This document shows, piece after piece, positions 36,290 to 45,049 of a stretch of 64,000 nucleotides of DNA. Under the pieces are notes generated by a model. That model ran no database searches, had not been told where the DNA came from, and was given only the letters and a program-made list of their open reading frames with translations. Every line of letters begins with the position of its first letter. Positions within the stretch are counted from its first letter, which is position 1. The stretch comes from Olsenella_K absiana. GTDB lineage: Bacteria > Actinomycetota > Coriobacteriia > Coriobacteriales > Atopobiaceae. Location: the NCBI RefSeq assembly GCF_036408855.1, contig NZ_JAZGJQ010000007.1, positions 36,950 to 100,949 on the forward strand, read 5' to 3'. A program made the position numbers and the translations under genes.

Positions 36290-38560
36290 CTACTCCTCGT
36301 CGGGAACGAGGTGCCAGATGTCGTCGTTGTACTGCCTGATCGTGCGGTCCGAGGAGAAGGCGCCGGCCGCCGCGACGTTGGCGAGGGACTTGCGCATCCA
36401 GGCCCCGCGGTCCTCGTAGTCGGCGTAGACGACCTCCTTCACCCGGATGAACTCCTCGAGGTCGAGCAGGGCCATGAACCAGTCCTTCCAGGCGATGTCG
36501 TCGTGCAGGCGGCGCAGCCTGTCGGGGCAGCCCGTCGCCATGAACTGGGGGTTGGTGATGAAGTCGACCAGGAGCTTGGTCGCGGGCCTGAGGTAGAGGG
36601 CGTGCGCGTCGTAGGAGCCCTCCGCGTAGAGGCGCTCCACCTCCTCGCTGGAGGCCCCGAAGGTGTAGATGTTCTCCGGCCCCACGAGCCGGGCGATCTC
36701 CACGTTGGCGCCGTCGAGGGTGCACAGCGTGACCGCCCCGTTGAGCATGAACTTCATGTTGGACGTGCCCGAGGCCTCCTTGGAGGCGAGCGAGATCTGC
36801 TCGGAGACGTCCGCCGCCGGGATCAGGTGCTCGGCCGCCGTCACGTCGTAGTTCTCGACCATCACGACCTGCAGGTAGGGGGCGACGGCGGGGTCGTTGG
36901 CGATCCAGGCGCCCAGGGTCACGATCAGGTGGATGACGTCCTGGGCGATGGTGTAGGCAGGCGCCGCCTTGCCGCCGAAGACGATCGTGATCGGGCGCGC
37001 GGGGCGGTTGCCGTTCTTGATGTCGAGGTACTTCCAGATTATGTAGAGCGCGAGCATCTGCTGGCGCTTGTACTCATGGAAGCGCTTGACCTGCACGTCG
37101 ACGATGGCGTCCTCGGGCACGCGCACGCCCTGGCGCCGCCAGAGGAAGTCGCGCATCCGCGCCTTGGCGCCCTCCTTGGCGAGCGCGAGCCCCTCGAGCA
37201 CGCCGGAGTCATCCGCGTGGGCGGCGAGCGGCGAGAGGTCGGCCGTTCGGTGCCAGCCCGTCCCGATCGTGCGGTCGATCAGGTCGGTCAGGTCGGGGTT
37301 GGCCGCCATCAGCCAGCGGCGGAAGGTGATGCCGTTGGTCTTGTTGGAGAACCGTTCGGGGTAGAGCTCGAAGAACGGATGGAGCTCGGTCTGCTCGAGG
37401 ATCCGCGTGTGCAGCTCCGCCACGCCGTTCACGCTGAAGCCGTAGTGGATGGCAAGGCGGGCCATGTGGACCACGCCGTCGACGATTATGGCCACCTCCG
37501 GGTCGCTGCAGCGCTCCTTGGCGAGCTCGTCGAGCCTCACGATGATCTGGGCAACGCGCGGCGCCACGCGCTCGAGGTAGGCGAGCGGCCACTTCTCGAG
37601 GGCCTCCGCGAGGATGGTGTGGTTGGTGTAGGCCACCATGCGGCGCACGACCGCCACCGCGTCGTCGAAGGCGACGCCGTGCTCGTCCACGAGGATGCGG
37701 ACGAGCTCGGGGATGACCATCGTGGGGTGCGTGTCATTGATCTGGACGACCGCGTACTCGTCCAGGTCGGTGAGGCGGCTCCCGCGCTCGAGGGCCTCGG
37801 CGACGATGAGCTGCGCCGCGTTGCTCACCATGAAGTACTGCTGGTAGACGCGAAGGAGCCTGCCGTCCTCGTCCGAGTCATCCGGGTAGAGGAAGAGCGT
37901 GAGGTTGCGCGAGACCTGGGTCTTGTCGAAGTCGATGGAGTCGGCGGGCACGAGCGAGTCGTCCGCACCCTCCAGGTCGAAGAGACGCAGGCGGTCCTTG
38001 GCGCCGCGCCCGTAGCCCAGGACGTCGATGGAGTAGAGGTGGGAGGTGACGGAGAAGCCGCCGAACCTCACCGTGAAGCCCGTGCCCTCGTCGTTCAGGA
38101 CGTCCTGGCAGCCGAGCCACTCGTCGGGCACCGCCGTCTGCTGCTTGTACGAGAAGCGCTGGCGGAAGAGGCCGTAGTGGTAGTTGAGGCCCACGCCGTC
38201 GCCGGGCAGCCCCAGCGTGGCGATCGAGTCGAGGAAGCAGGCGGCGAGCCTGCCGAGGCCGCCGTTGCCGAGCGCCGGCTCCACCTCGCTCTCCTCTACG
38301 CGGGCGAGGTCGTGGCCGGCCGCCGCGAGCTGGGACCTGACCTCGTCGTAGATCCCGAGGTTGATGAGGTTGCAGGTCAGAAGCTTGCCGATCAGGAACT
38401 CAGCGGAGACGTAGTAGAGCCGCCGCTTGCCGCGCACCACGGGCAGCTCCCGCGCCCGCTCCCTCACCAGGTCCTGCAGCAGCCGGCAGACCTCGTCGTC
38501 GCCGAGCTCCGCCAGCCCCCTGCCGAACGCCTCCCGGGCGCTCCCTTCAAGGTCGATCAT
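36290..38560 (-). CDS. glgP: Glycogen/maltodextrin phosphorylase
   Basis: 756 residues, normal length. GT35 family: LYYVSAEFLIGKLL near the N-terminus, EPALGNGGLGRLAACFLDS, VQINDTHPTMVIPEL, the KRFHEYKRQ motif, and the PLP-site region SLASKEASGTSNMKFMLNGA. It releases glucose-1-phosphate from alpha-1,4-glucans using phosphate. It is followed by amylomaltase 44 bp upstream on the same strand, the pairing for maltodextrin use. ATG with GGAGGG ahead. Confidence 0.95.
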   Translation of the reverse strand: MIDLEGSAREAFGRGLAELGDDEVCRLLQDLVRERARELPVVRGKRRLYYVSAEFLIGKLLTCNLINLGIYDEVRSQLAAAGHDLARVEESEVEPALGNGGLGRLAACFLDSIATLGLPGDGVGLNYHYGLFRQRFSYKQQTAVPDEWLGCQDVLNDEGTGFTVRFGGFSVTSHLYSIDVLGYGRGAKDRLRLFDLEGADDSLVPADSIDFDKTQVSRNLTLFLYPDDSDEDGRLLRVYQQYFMVSNAAQLIVAEALERGSRLTDLDEYAVVQINDTHPTMVIPELVRILVDEHGVAFDDAVAVVRRMVAYTNHTILAEALEKWPLAYLERVAPRVAQIIVRLDELAKERCSDPEVAIIVDGVVHMARLAIHYGFSVNGVAELHTRILEQTELHPFFELYPERFSNKTNGITFRRWLMAANPDLTDLIDRTIGTGWHRTADLSPLAAHADDSGVLEGLALAKEGAKARMRDFLWRRQGVRVPEDAIVDVQVKRFHEYKRQQMLALYIIWKYLDIKNGNRPARPITIVFGGKAAPAYTIAQDVIHLIVTLGAWIANDPAVAPYLQVVMVENYDVTAAEHLIPAADVSEQISLASKEASGTSNMKFMLNGAVTLCTLDGANVEIARLVGPENIYTFGASSEEVERLYAEGSYDAHALYLRPATKLLVDFITNPQFMATGCPDRLRRLHDDIAWKDWFMALLDLEEFIRVKEVVYADYEDRGAWMRKSLANVAAAGAFSSDRTIRQYNDDIWHLVPDEE

Positions 38561-38603
38561 GGAAGTCCCTCCTCGTCGAAGTCGATGCGGACGCCCGGCA
38601 CCC

Positions 38604-40118
38604 CTACTGGGGCAGCTCCGGCGTCGGGGCGCCGGGCACCCTGAAGTAGGTCTCCGTCAGCCGCGCCAACCCCTCCTCCACCTCACGCGTGACGGCGCCC
38701 GGAAGCAGGCGCCAGCGCCAGTTGCCGCCCACCGTCGCGGGGACGTTGATCCGCGCCTCGTCGCCCAGGTCGAGAAGGTCCTGCATGCAGTAGACGCACG
38801 TGTCGCTCGGGCTGGCCGCTATCCCGCGCACGAAGGCCGCCGAGGCGGGCTCGCCCGGCGCGCGGTGGAGGTAGCGGTCAGCCTGCTCGCGCTGGAGCGG
38901 CGTCGCCGTCGTCTCGTACCAGCCGCGCGCCGTCTGGTTGTCGTGCGTCCCCACGTAGGCCACGGTGTTGGGGGCGTAGTGGTGCGGCAGGTAGTAGGAG
39001 TCGTGGCGCCCGTCGAAGGCGAACTGGAGGACCTTCATGCCCGGGAAGCCCGTCTCCCCCACCATCCGCACGACCTCCGGCGTCAGGAACCCGAGGTCCT
39101 CGGCGATGACGGGAAGCTCGCCCAGCTCGGCGGAGAGCCGCTCGAACAGGCGCGTCCCCGGGCCCTTGGACCAGCTGCCGGAGGCGGAGGTCGCAGAGCC
39201 GAAGGGCACCTCCCAGAACGACTCGAAGCCGCGGAAGTGGTCGATCCTCACCACGTCGTAGAGCGCAAGCGCCGCGCGCATCCGCCCGACCCACCAGGAG
39301 AAGCCGTCGGCCTCCATGGCCCGCCAGTCGTAGATGGGGTTGCCCCAGTACTGGCCCGTGCTGGAGAACTGGTCGGGCGGCGTTCCGGCCACGCTCGTGG
39401 GGTCGCCCGCGGCGTCGGTCAGGAAGAGCTCCGGGGAGGACCACATCTCGACCGAGTCGCGCGACACGTAGATCGGGATGTCGCCGATCACGAGCACGCC
39501 GTTGTCGTTCGCGTGGCGCTTGAGGCGCCGCCACTGCGAGAAGAACAGGTACTGGGTCATCCGGTGGTAGCGCACGGCCTCCGGCCTGCCCGCGGCCACC
39601 CGCGCGGACGCCGCGCCGCGCCTCCTCAGCGCGGGCGGCCACTCGTAGTAGGCCTTGAGGCCGAACGCCTCCTTTACCGCCATGAACTCGCAGTAGGGGT
39701 CGAGCCAGGAGGCGTTGTCCGCGAGGAAGGCGTTGAGGTCAGCGGGAGGGTCGGCGAAGAAGCGCGGCACCGCGCGCTCGAGCACCCGCCGGCGCTCCGT
39801 GAAGATGCGCCCGTAGTCCACGAGCCCGGGGTCGGCGCCGAAGTCGGCGTCGGCGAGGTCCGCCTCGGTGAGCAGGCCCCGCTCGAGAAGGTCGTCGAAG
39901 TCGATGAAGTTGGGGTTGCCGGCGAAGGCCGAGAAGGACTGGTAGGGCGAGTCGCCGAAGCCCGTCGTGGTGAGGGGCAGGATCTGCCAGTAGCGCTGCC
40001 TCGTCCGCACCAGGAAGTCGACGAAGTCGTAGGCCTCCCGGCCGAAGGACCCGATGCCGTAGGGGCCGGGAAGGGCGCTCACGGGCATCAGCACTCCGCT
40101 TGCACGCACTCGAATCAC
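38604..40118 (-). CDS. malQ: 4-alpha-glucanotransferase (amylomaltase)
   Basis: 504 residues, GH77. It opens with SGVLMPVSALPGPYGIGSFGREAYDFVDFL, has YQSFSAFAGNPNFIDFDDL, the nucleophile region VRIDHFRGFESFWEVP and VIAEDLGF, and the late YVGTHDNQTARGW. It disproportionates maltodextrins in the cytoplasm to produce longer chains and glucose for the phosphorylase downstream. The start GTG at 40118 has AGGGAGA very close; the GTG at 40109 is a possible alternative with better spacing. Confidence 0.95.
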   Translation of the reverse strand: MIRVRASGVLMPVSALPGPYGIGSFGREAYDFVDFLVRTRQRYWQILPLTTTGFGDSPYQSFSAFAGNPNFIDFDDLLERGLLTEADLADADFGADPGLVDYGRIFTERRRVLERAVPRFFADPPADLNAFLADNASWLDPYCEFMAVKEAFGLKAYYEWPPALRRRGAASARVAAGRPEAVRYHRMTQYLFFSQWRRLKRHANDNGVLVIGDIPIYVSRDSVEMWSSPELFLTDAAGDPTSVAGTPPDQFSSTGQYWGNPIYDWRAMEADGFSWWVGRMRAALALYDVVRIDHFRGFESFWEVPFGSATSASGSWSKGPGTRLFERLSAELGELPVIAEDLGFLTPEVVRMVGETGFPGMKVLQFAFDGRHDSYYLPHHYAPNTVAYVGTHDNQTARGWYETTATPLQREQADRYLHRAPGEPASAAFVRGIAASPSDTCVYCMQDLLDLGDEARINVPATVGGNWRWRLLPGAVTREVEEGLARLTETYFRVPGAPTPELPQ

Positions 40119-40208
40119 TCTCCCTTGTCTGGTCGTCCCCGCCCGGCCGCCTGGGGCACGCCGCCGGGTCGGGCGGATGGACGCCCCCGCCGTCGCCGAC
40201 CTTGGGGT

Positions 40209-40237
40209 GGGGCCCCGGGGAGGGTCCCCGGGGCCCC
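40209..40237 (-). terminator. Hairpin downstream of the sugar ABC operon
   Basis: A perfect 13-bp GC stem (40209-40221 with 40225-40237) and a GGG loop, 52 bp beyond the stop of the msmX-like gene and upstream of malQ. No T tract. Confidence 0.55.
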
Positions 40238-40288
40238 GGCACGAGGGGGGACTGGCTTGCGCGACTCTGGGCGCGGCTTGCCACGCGC

Positions 40289-41482
40289 CTAGATCAGGTT
40301 CTTCTCGGTCGCGCGGTCGAAGAGGTGGACGGCGTTTGGCTCGAAGGTGAACCAGATCTCGTCGCCGTCAGCATACGCCCTGCCGTCCTCGCGGCTGAGC
40401 TCTGCCGTGGGCACGACGAAGACGAAGTCGTTGGCGCCGACGCGAGCGTGGACGTGGACGGTCGAGCCCATGAGCTCGGAGACGTCGATGACGGCGTGCA
40501 GGGCGCCTTCGACCTGGGTCGCGTGGACCTGGATCTGCTCGGGGCGCACGCCCGCCGTGACCTCGGCCTCGCCCGCGCCCGCCTGGGCGAGCGCGCGGGA
40601 GGTGCGCTCCGACAGGGGCACGCAGCCGAAGTCCGTGGCGAGCTCGTAGCCGCCTTGGGCCTTGCGGAGCGCGGCGGGGAAGAAGTTCATCTGCGGCATG
40701 CCGATGAAGCCCGCCACGAAGAGGTTCGCGGGGTGGTCGAAGACCTCCTGCGGGGTGCCGACCTGCTGGACGTAGCCGTCGCGCATGACCACGATGCGGT
40801 CGCCCAGGGTCATGGCCTCGGTCTGGTCGTGGGTCACGTAGACGAAGGTGCCGTCGACCTTGTGGCGCAGCTTGATGAGCTCGGCGCGCATCTGGTTGCG
40901 CAGCTTCGCGTCGAGGTTGGAGAGCGGCTCGTCCATCAGGAAGACCTTGGGGTTGCGCACGATGGCGCGGCCGATGGCGACGCGCTGGCGCTGCCCGCCG
41001 GAGAGCGCCCTGGGCTTGCGGTCAAGGTACTCCGTGATGCCGAGGGTCTTGGCGGCCGCGTGGACCTTCTCGTCCACCTCGGCGTCGGGGACCTTCTTGA
41101 GGCGCAGCGTGAAGGCCATGTTCTCGTACACCGTCATGTTGGGGTACAGGGCGTAGCTCTGGAAGACCATGGCGATGTCGCGGTCCTTGGGCGCCACGTC
41201 GTTGACGCGCTTCCCGTCGATCAGGAGGTCGCCCGAGGTGATGTCCTCGAGGCCGGCGATCATGCGCAGCGTGGTGGACTTGCCACAGCCCGACGGCCCG
41301 ACCAGGACGACGAACTCCTTGTCGTGGACCGTGAGGTCGAAGTCCTGCACCGCCACGACGCCCTCGTCGGTGACCTCGAGGTTGGACTTGCGCTGGGACG
41401 CCCTCCTCTTGCCGATGCCGTGCCTTGCGCCACGCTCGTGCGGATACACCTTGCGCAGGCTCTTGAGCTGCACCTCGGCCAT
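40289..41482 (-). CDS. Sugar ABC transporter ATP-binding protein (MsmX/UgpC-like)
   Basis: 397 residues. Walker A GPSGCGKST, signature LSGGQRQR, Walker B KVFLMDEPLSNLDAK, H-loop THDQTEA, and a C-terminal MalK-type OB regulatory domain (GVRPEQIQVHA). An insert of about 25 residues (ERGARHGIGKRRASQRKSNL, residues about 16-35) lies before Walker A, which is unusual for this family. Sugar importers often share one such ATPase across several transporters; here it is in the operon with its own permeases. ATG with GAGGAGGAACC. Confidence 0.92.
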   Translation of the reverse strand: MAEVQLKSLRKVYPHERGARHGIGKRRASQRKSNLEVTDEGVVAVQDFDLTVHDKEFVVLVGPSGCGKSTTLRMIAGLEDITSGDLLIDGKRVNDVAPKDRDIAMVFQSYALYPNMTVYENMAFTLRLKKVPDAEVDEKVHAAAKTLGITEYLDRKPRALSGGQRQRVAIGRAIVRNPKVFLMDEPLSNLDAKLRNQMRAELIKLRHKVDGTFVYVTHDQTEAMTLGDRIVVMRDGYVQQVGTPQEVFDHPANLFVAGFIGMPQMNFFPAALRKAQGGYELATDFGCVPLSERTSRALAQAGAGEAEVTAGVRPEQIQVHATQVEGALHAVIDVSELMGSTVHVHARVGANDFVFVVPTAELSREDGRAYADGDEIWFTFEPNAVHLFDRATEKNLI

Positions 41483-41570
41483 GGTTGGTTCCTCCTCGTG
41501 TCTCGCCGGCACCGCCGGCGCCAAGCGTTCCTTGAATGCCCCCGGCCCTCCCCCGAAGGGCCGGACGCCC

Positions 41571-42410
41571 CTAGCCCTTGACCGCGCCCGCGACGACGCC
41601 GTCGATGATGTACTTCTGGCAGAGCAGGTAGACCACGACGATCGGGATGATGACCATCATGATGCAGGCCATCATGGGACCGAGCTCCACGTGGCCGTAG
41701 CCGCCGCGGAAGTACTGGATCAAGATCGGGATCGTGCGGTACTTCGTGGAGTCGAGCACCAGGTAGGGCAGGAGGTAGTCGTTCCAGACCCACATGGTCT
41801 CGAGGATGCCGACGGAGATGTAGGTGGGCTTCATGATGGGCAGCACCACGTGGAAGAAGGTCTGCACGGGGTTGCAGCCGTCGATCATGGCCGCCTCCTC
41901 GATCTCCGTGGGGATGGTCTTCACGAAGCCGGCGAACATGAACACCGCCAGCCCCGCACCGAAGCCGAGGTAGATGAAGCAGATGTTGTACGGGGTGTTG
42001 AGCCCGAGGTTGTCCGCCAGGGTCGAGAGCGTGAACATGAGCATCTGGAACGGGACGACCATGGAGAACACGAACAGGTAGTACAGGGCCTTGCAGAAGC
42101 GGTCGTTCACGCGCACTACGTACCAGGCGCACATGGAGCAGCACACCAGGATCAGCACGACCGAGGTGACCGTGATCAGCAGCGAGTAGCCGAAGGCGGA
42201 GGCGAAGCCCTGGCGCGTGAGCGCGTTGACGTAGTTGGCGATGCCGTCGAAGTTGCCGGCGTTGAGCAGCTCGAACACGCTCGTGGTGTTGATCGCGTTC
42301 TCCTGCTTGAAGGAGTTCACGAAGATCATGAACATCGGGTAGACCCACGCGAGGCTCAGGATCGTGAAGACGACGGAGAGCACGCGGTTGACCCTTCTCT
42401 CGCGCACCAT
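41571..42410 (-). CDS. Sugar ABC transporter permease (MalG-like)
   Basis: 279 residues. Six membrane segments and the MalG-type EAA loop EIEEAAMIDGCNPVQTFFHVVLPIMKPTYISVG. The ATG overlaps the stop of the partner permease (TAATG). Forms the heteromeric channel with the MalF-like subunit. The substrate is inferred as a maltodextrin-like oligosaccharide from the neighbouring glgP, malQ and PTS genes. Confidence 0.92.
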   Translation of the reverse strand: MVRERRVNRVLSVVFTILSLAWVYPMFMIFVNSFKQENAINTTSVFELLNAGNFDGIANYVNALTRQGFASAFGYSLLITVTSVVLILVCCSMCAWYVVRVNDRFCKALYYLFVFSMVVPFQMLMFTLSTLADNLGLNTPYNICFIYLGFGAGLAVFMFAGFVKTIPTEIEEAAMIDGCNPVQTFFHVVLPIMKPTYISVGILETMWVWNDYLLPYLVLDSTKYRTIPILIQYFRGGYGHVELGPMMACIMMVIIPIVVVYLLCQKYIIDGVVAGAVKG

Positions 42411-43264
42411 TACTGCTGCACCTCCTTGGACTTCGTGATCTTGAGCTGGACGAGGGCGATGGCGATGACGAGGACGCAGAAGATCACGGCCTTGGCCTGG
42501 CCGATGCCCATCCACTTGGCGCCCACCCGCGAGTAGAACGTGTTGTAGATGTTCAGTGCGAGGAGCTCGCTCATGTGGTTGGGGTCGCCGCCGGTGAGCG
42601 CGAGGTTCTGGTCGAAGAGCTTGAAGCCGTTGGTGATGGTCAGGAACAGGCAGATCGTGATCGTGGGCATGAGGTTGGGGATCTTGACCTTCCACAGCGT
42701 CTGCCAGGCGGTGGCGCCGTCGACCTTGGCGGCCTCGAGGTAGTCCGAGGGGATCGACTGCAGGCCCGCGATGTAGATGATCATCATGTAGCCGACCTGC
42801 TGCCAAAGGGTGAGGATCACGAGGCCCCAGAAGCCCGCCGTGGTGTTGAGCGCGAGGAGCTGCTGGCCGGCGACGGAGAGCACGGCGTTGATCAGGATGT
42901 TCCAGATGTAGCCGAGCACGATGCCGCCGATCAGGTTGGGCATGAAGAACACGGTGCGGAAGACGTTGGTACCCCCGAGACGGCTGCGCGTGAGCGCGAG
43001 CGCGATCGCGAGGGCGATCGCGTTGACGAGGACCGTCACCGCGAGGGCGAAGAGCGCCGTGAGCCAGAAGGCGTGCACGAACTGCTCGTCCTGGAAGGCG
43101 GCGACATAGTTGGACAGGCCGACGAACTTGGCCTTGTTGATGACCTTGAACTCGCAGAACGACAGGTAGGCGCCCTGCACGAACGGGATGATGAAGCCGA
43201 ACGTGAAGGAGAGCGCACACGGCAGCACGAACAGCGGCCACCATCTCCTGAGTACCTTTCCCAT
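42410..43264 (-). CDS. Sugar ABC transporter permease (MalF-like)
   Basis: 284 residues, six membrane segments, with the loop DYLEAAKVDGATAWQTLWKVKIPNLMPTITIC and LTGGDPNHMSELLALNIYNTF. A typical MsmF/LacF-type binding-protein-dependent permease. It couples to MalG-like and the MsmX-like ATPase. The 63-bp gap to the binding-protein gene keeps the operon contiguous. Confidence 0.92.
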   Translation of the reverse strand: MGKVLRRWWPLFVLPCALSFTFGFIIPFVQGAYLSFCEFKVINKAKFVGLSNYVAAFQDEQFVHAFWLTALFALAVTVLVNAIALAIALALTRSRLGGTNVFRTVFFMPNLIGGIVLGYIWNILINAVLSVAGQQLLALNTTAGFWGLVILTLWQQVGYMMIIYIAGLQSIPSDYLEAAKVDGATAWQTLWKVKIPNLMPTITICLFLTITNGFKLFDQNLALTGGDPNHMSELLALNIYNTFYSRVGAKWMGIGQAKAVIFCVLVIAIALVQLKITKSKEVQQ

Positions 43265-43327
43265 GGCTACCCCCTCAGCCGAGGGGCGGGACGCCGCGCC
43301 GGCGCCCCGCCCCCACCCAAGCGCAAG

Positions 43328-44638
43328 CTACTTGTTGGACGCCTTCTCGGTCGCCCAGTTGTCGACGAAGGCCGTCTTGACCTCGTCCCACGAGCCACCG
43401 GAGGCGTAGGAGGTGAGGGCGCTCGCCAGGTCGTCGCGGTACTCCTGGTTGGGCTGGACGGAGAAGGCCCAGCCGACCGGGGACTTGCCGGAGGCGGTGA
43501 TCTCCTTGGCCTGGGCGTAGATCGGGTTGGAGGGCTCCTTCGCGCTCTTGAACGGGCAGTTGAAGCCCATGTCGTCGGCGAGCGCAGCGGTGCCCTCGTC
43601 GGAGGTCACGACCCACTTCAGGAAGTCGAGGGTGGCCTTCTGGTCCTCCTCGGCGGCGTCGGCGTTGACGGCCCAGTAGTTCTCGGTGCCCGCGCAGATT
43701 CCCTGCTTGCCCTCGTCGCCCACGCCGATGTAGATCGGGAGCAGTCCGAGGTTGTCGTCGCCGAGGGCCTTGATGTTCTTGTAGTCCCAGGAGCCGGTCT
43801 GGTAGAACACGGCCTCGCCGCCCACGAACTCCGCGACCGCGTCGTCGGAGGTCTTGGCGGAGAGCTGGGACTTGTCGACCGTCGAGTCGGTCGTGTACAG
43901 GTCGAAGATGTCCTTGTAGTTGGGCAGGTAGGTGCCCTTGATGGTGTCGGGGTTGGTGACGTTGTCGTCCTGGAACTCGAACCACAGCGGCATGTTGGCG
44001 AGGTGGTTGGTGAAGCGCCAGCTGGAGCTGGAGTCGAGGCCGGAGCTCACGAAGGCGCCCTTGACGCCGAGCTCGTCCTTGCGCGCCTGGATGTCGTCGG
44101 CAACCTTCTTGAGCGCGGCGAAGCTCGTGATGTCGGAGGCGGAGTAGCCGGCCTTGGTCAGGAGCGCCTTGTTGTAGACGATGCCGTAGTCCTCCTCGAC
44201 GAAGCCGATCGCGTCGATCTTGCCCTCGTCCTTGAGCACGAGGTCGAGGTTGGTGAGCTCGCCGTAGACATCGGAGCCGGAGAGGTCAGCGCAATACTCC
44301 TTCCAGTTCTCCAGGCCCACGTAGCCGCTCACCTGGAAGAGCGTCGGCGCGGAGCTCTTGGCCATCTCGCTCTTGAGCTTCTCCTCGTAGGTGCCGGAGG
44401 CGGCCGTCACGACCTTGACCTCGACGCCCGTCTCGTCGGTGTACTTCTTGGCGAGGTCCTGCCAGGCCTGGTCGGCCTCGGGCTTGAAGTTGAGGTAGTA
44501 GACCGAGCCCGAGGCCCCGGACGCGGCCGAGGAGTCGGAGGAGCCGGAGCCCGAGCCGGAGCAGCCGGCGAGGCCCAGCCCTGCGAGGGCGAAGGCGCTG
44601 CCCGCGAGGAAGTTGCGACGAGAGATGTTGGTGTTCAT
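43328..44638 (-). CDS. Sugar ABC transporter substrate-binding lipoprotein
   Basis: 436 residues. Tat-like RRNFLAGSAFALAG and lipobox LAGCSG, then a Ser/Gly linker and an SBP_bac_1 fold (YYLNFKPEADQAWQDLAKKYTDETGVEVKVVTAASGTYEEKL, VGGEAVFYQTGSWDYKNI). It is a high-affinity binding protein for a sugar or oligosaccharide, anchored on the cell surface. First gene of the ABC operon; the promoter is flanked by two operator palindromes. Confidence 0.92.
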   Translation of the reverse strand: MNTNISRRNFLAGSAFALAGLGLAGCSGSGSGSSDSSAASGASGSVYYLNFKPEADQAWQDLAKKYTDETGVEVKVVTAASGTYEEKLKSEMAKSSAPTLFQVSGYVGLENWKEYCADLSGSDVYGELTNLDLVLKDEGKIDAIGFVEEDYGIVYNKALLTKAGYSASDITSFAALKKVADDIQARKDELGVKGAFVSSGLDSSSSWRFTNHLANMPLWFEFQDDNVTNPDTIKGTYLPNYKDIFDLYTTDSTVDKSQLSAKTSDDAVAEFVGGEAVFYQTGSWDYKNIKALGDDNLGLLPIYIGVGDEGKQGICAGTENYWAVNADAAEEDQKATLDFLKWVVTSDEGTAALADDMGFNCPFKSAKEPSNPIYAQAKEITASGKSPVGWAFSVQPNQEYRDDLASALTSYASGGSWDEVKTAFVDNWATEKASNK

Positions 44639-44765
44639 GGATACTCCCCCTCATGCCCTGGGACGGGACCATCCCGTCCGCCTCGATCCGAGCCGGGGAG
44701 GGCGACCTCGCCCGCCCCGCGGCTGCTCCCAGGAGGACGGCCCGGATGGGTGCGTGACGCGTCCT

Positions 44766-44828
44766 CTTGTTTGAACAACCGACTCGCTGATAAGAGGGTA
44801 CGGTCGCCTGAGCATTTGTTCAAACAAG
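44766..44828 (-). promoter_or_regulatory. Promoter of the sugar ABC operon flanked by two operators
   Basis: Operator 1, CTTGTTTGAACAAC (44766-44779), and operator 2, whose reverse reads CTTGTTTGAACAAA (44828-44815), are almost identical palindromes with centres 49 bp apart. Between and overlapping them on the minus strand are TTGAAC (44823-44818), a 17-bp spacer and TACCCT (44800-44795). The upstream operator covers -35; the other is near +15 to +28. DNA looping by a dimeric repressor is plausible. The sites are related to the TreR-type palindrome at 35303. Confidence 0.6.
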
Positions 44829-44974
44829 TTCGGGCGGACGGTTGTTATCTTTGGCTGTGCGGAGAAAGGCCTGGTTGAGGGAGGTGCCCGAACGGGCGGG
44901 CGCGACCATCCGACTGGGGGCGGGGCGCGGACCCGATGAAACGCGGCGGACGAAACGAGAAACTAGGCCGGGAC

Positions 44975-45024
44975 GCACCGTCTGCCAGGTTGGGGGGGAA
45001 CGTCGCCTCGCTGGCGGACGGTGC
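44975..45024 (-). terminator. Hairpin downstream of the 45-kb HAD gene
   Basis: A 14-bp stem (44975-44988 with 45011-45024; one G-T pair) and a 22-base loop, 25 bp beyond the stop at 45050. No T tract; a modest structure-based terminator. Confidence 0.4.
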
Positions 45025-45049
45025 CTTCGCTACCGGGCGCCGCCGCCCA

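Larger units (their letters stand above)
44639..45049. other. Spacer upstream of the sugar ABC operon
   Basis: A 411-bp non-coding region. It holds the ABC operon promoter and its two operators (44766-44828) and, closer to the HAD gene, a 14-bp stem hairpin (44975-45024). Nothing else could be recognised; the remaining sequence is GC-rich and without a ribosome site or open frame. Confidence 0.5.
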
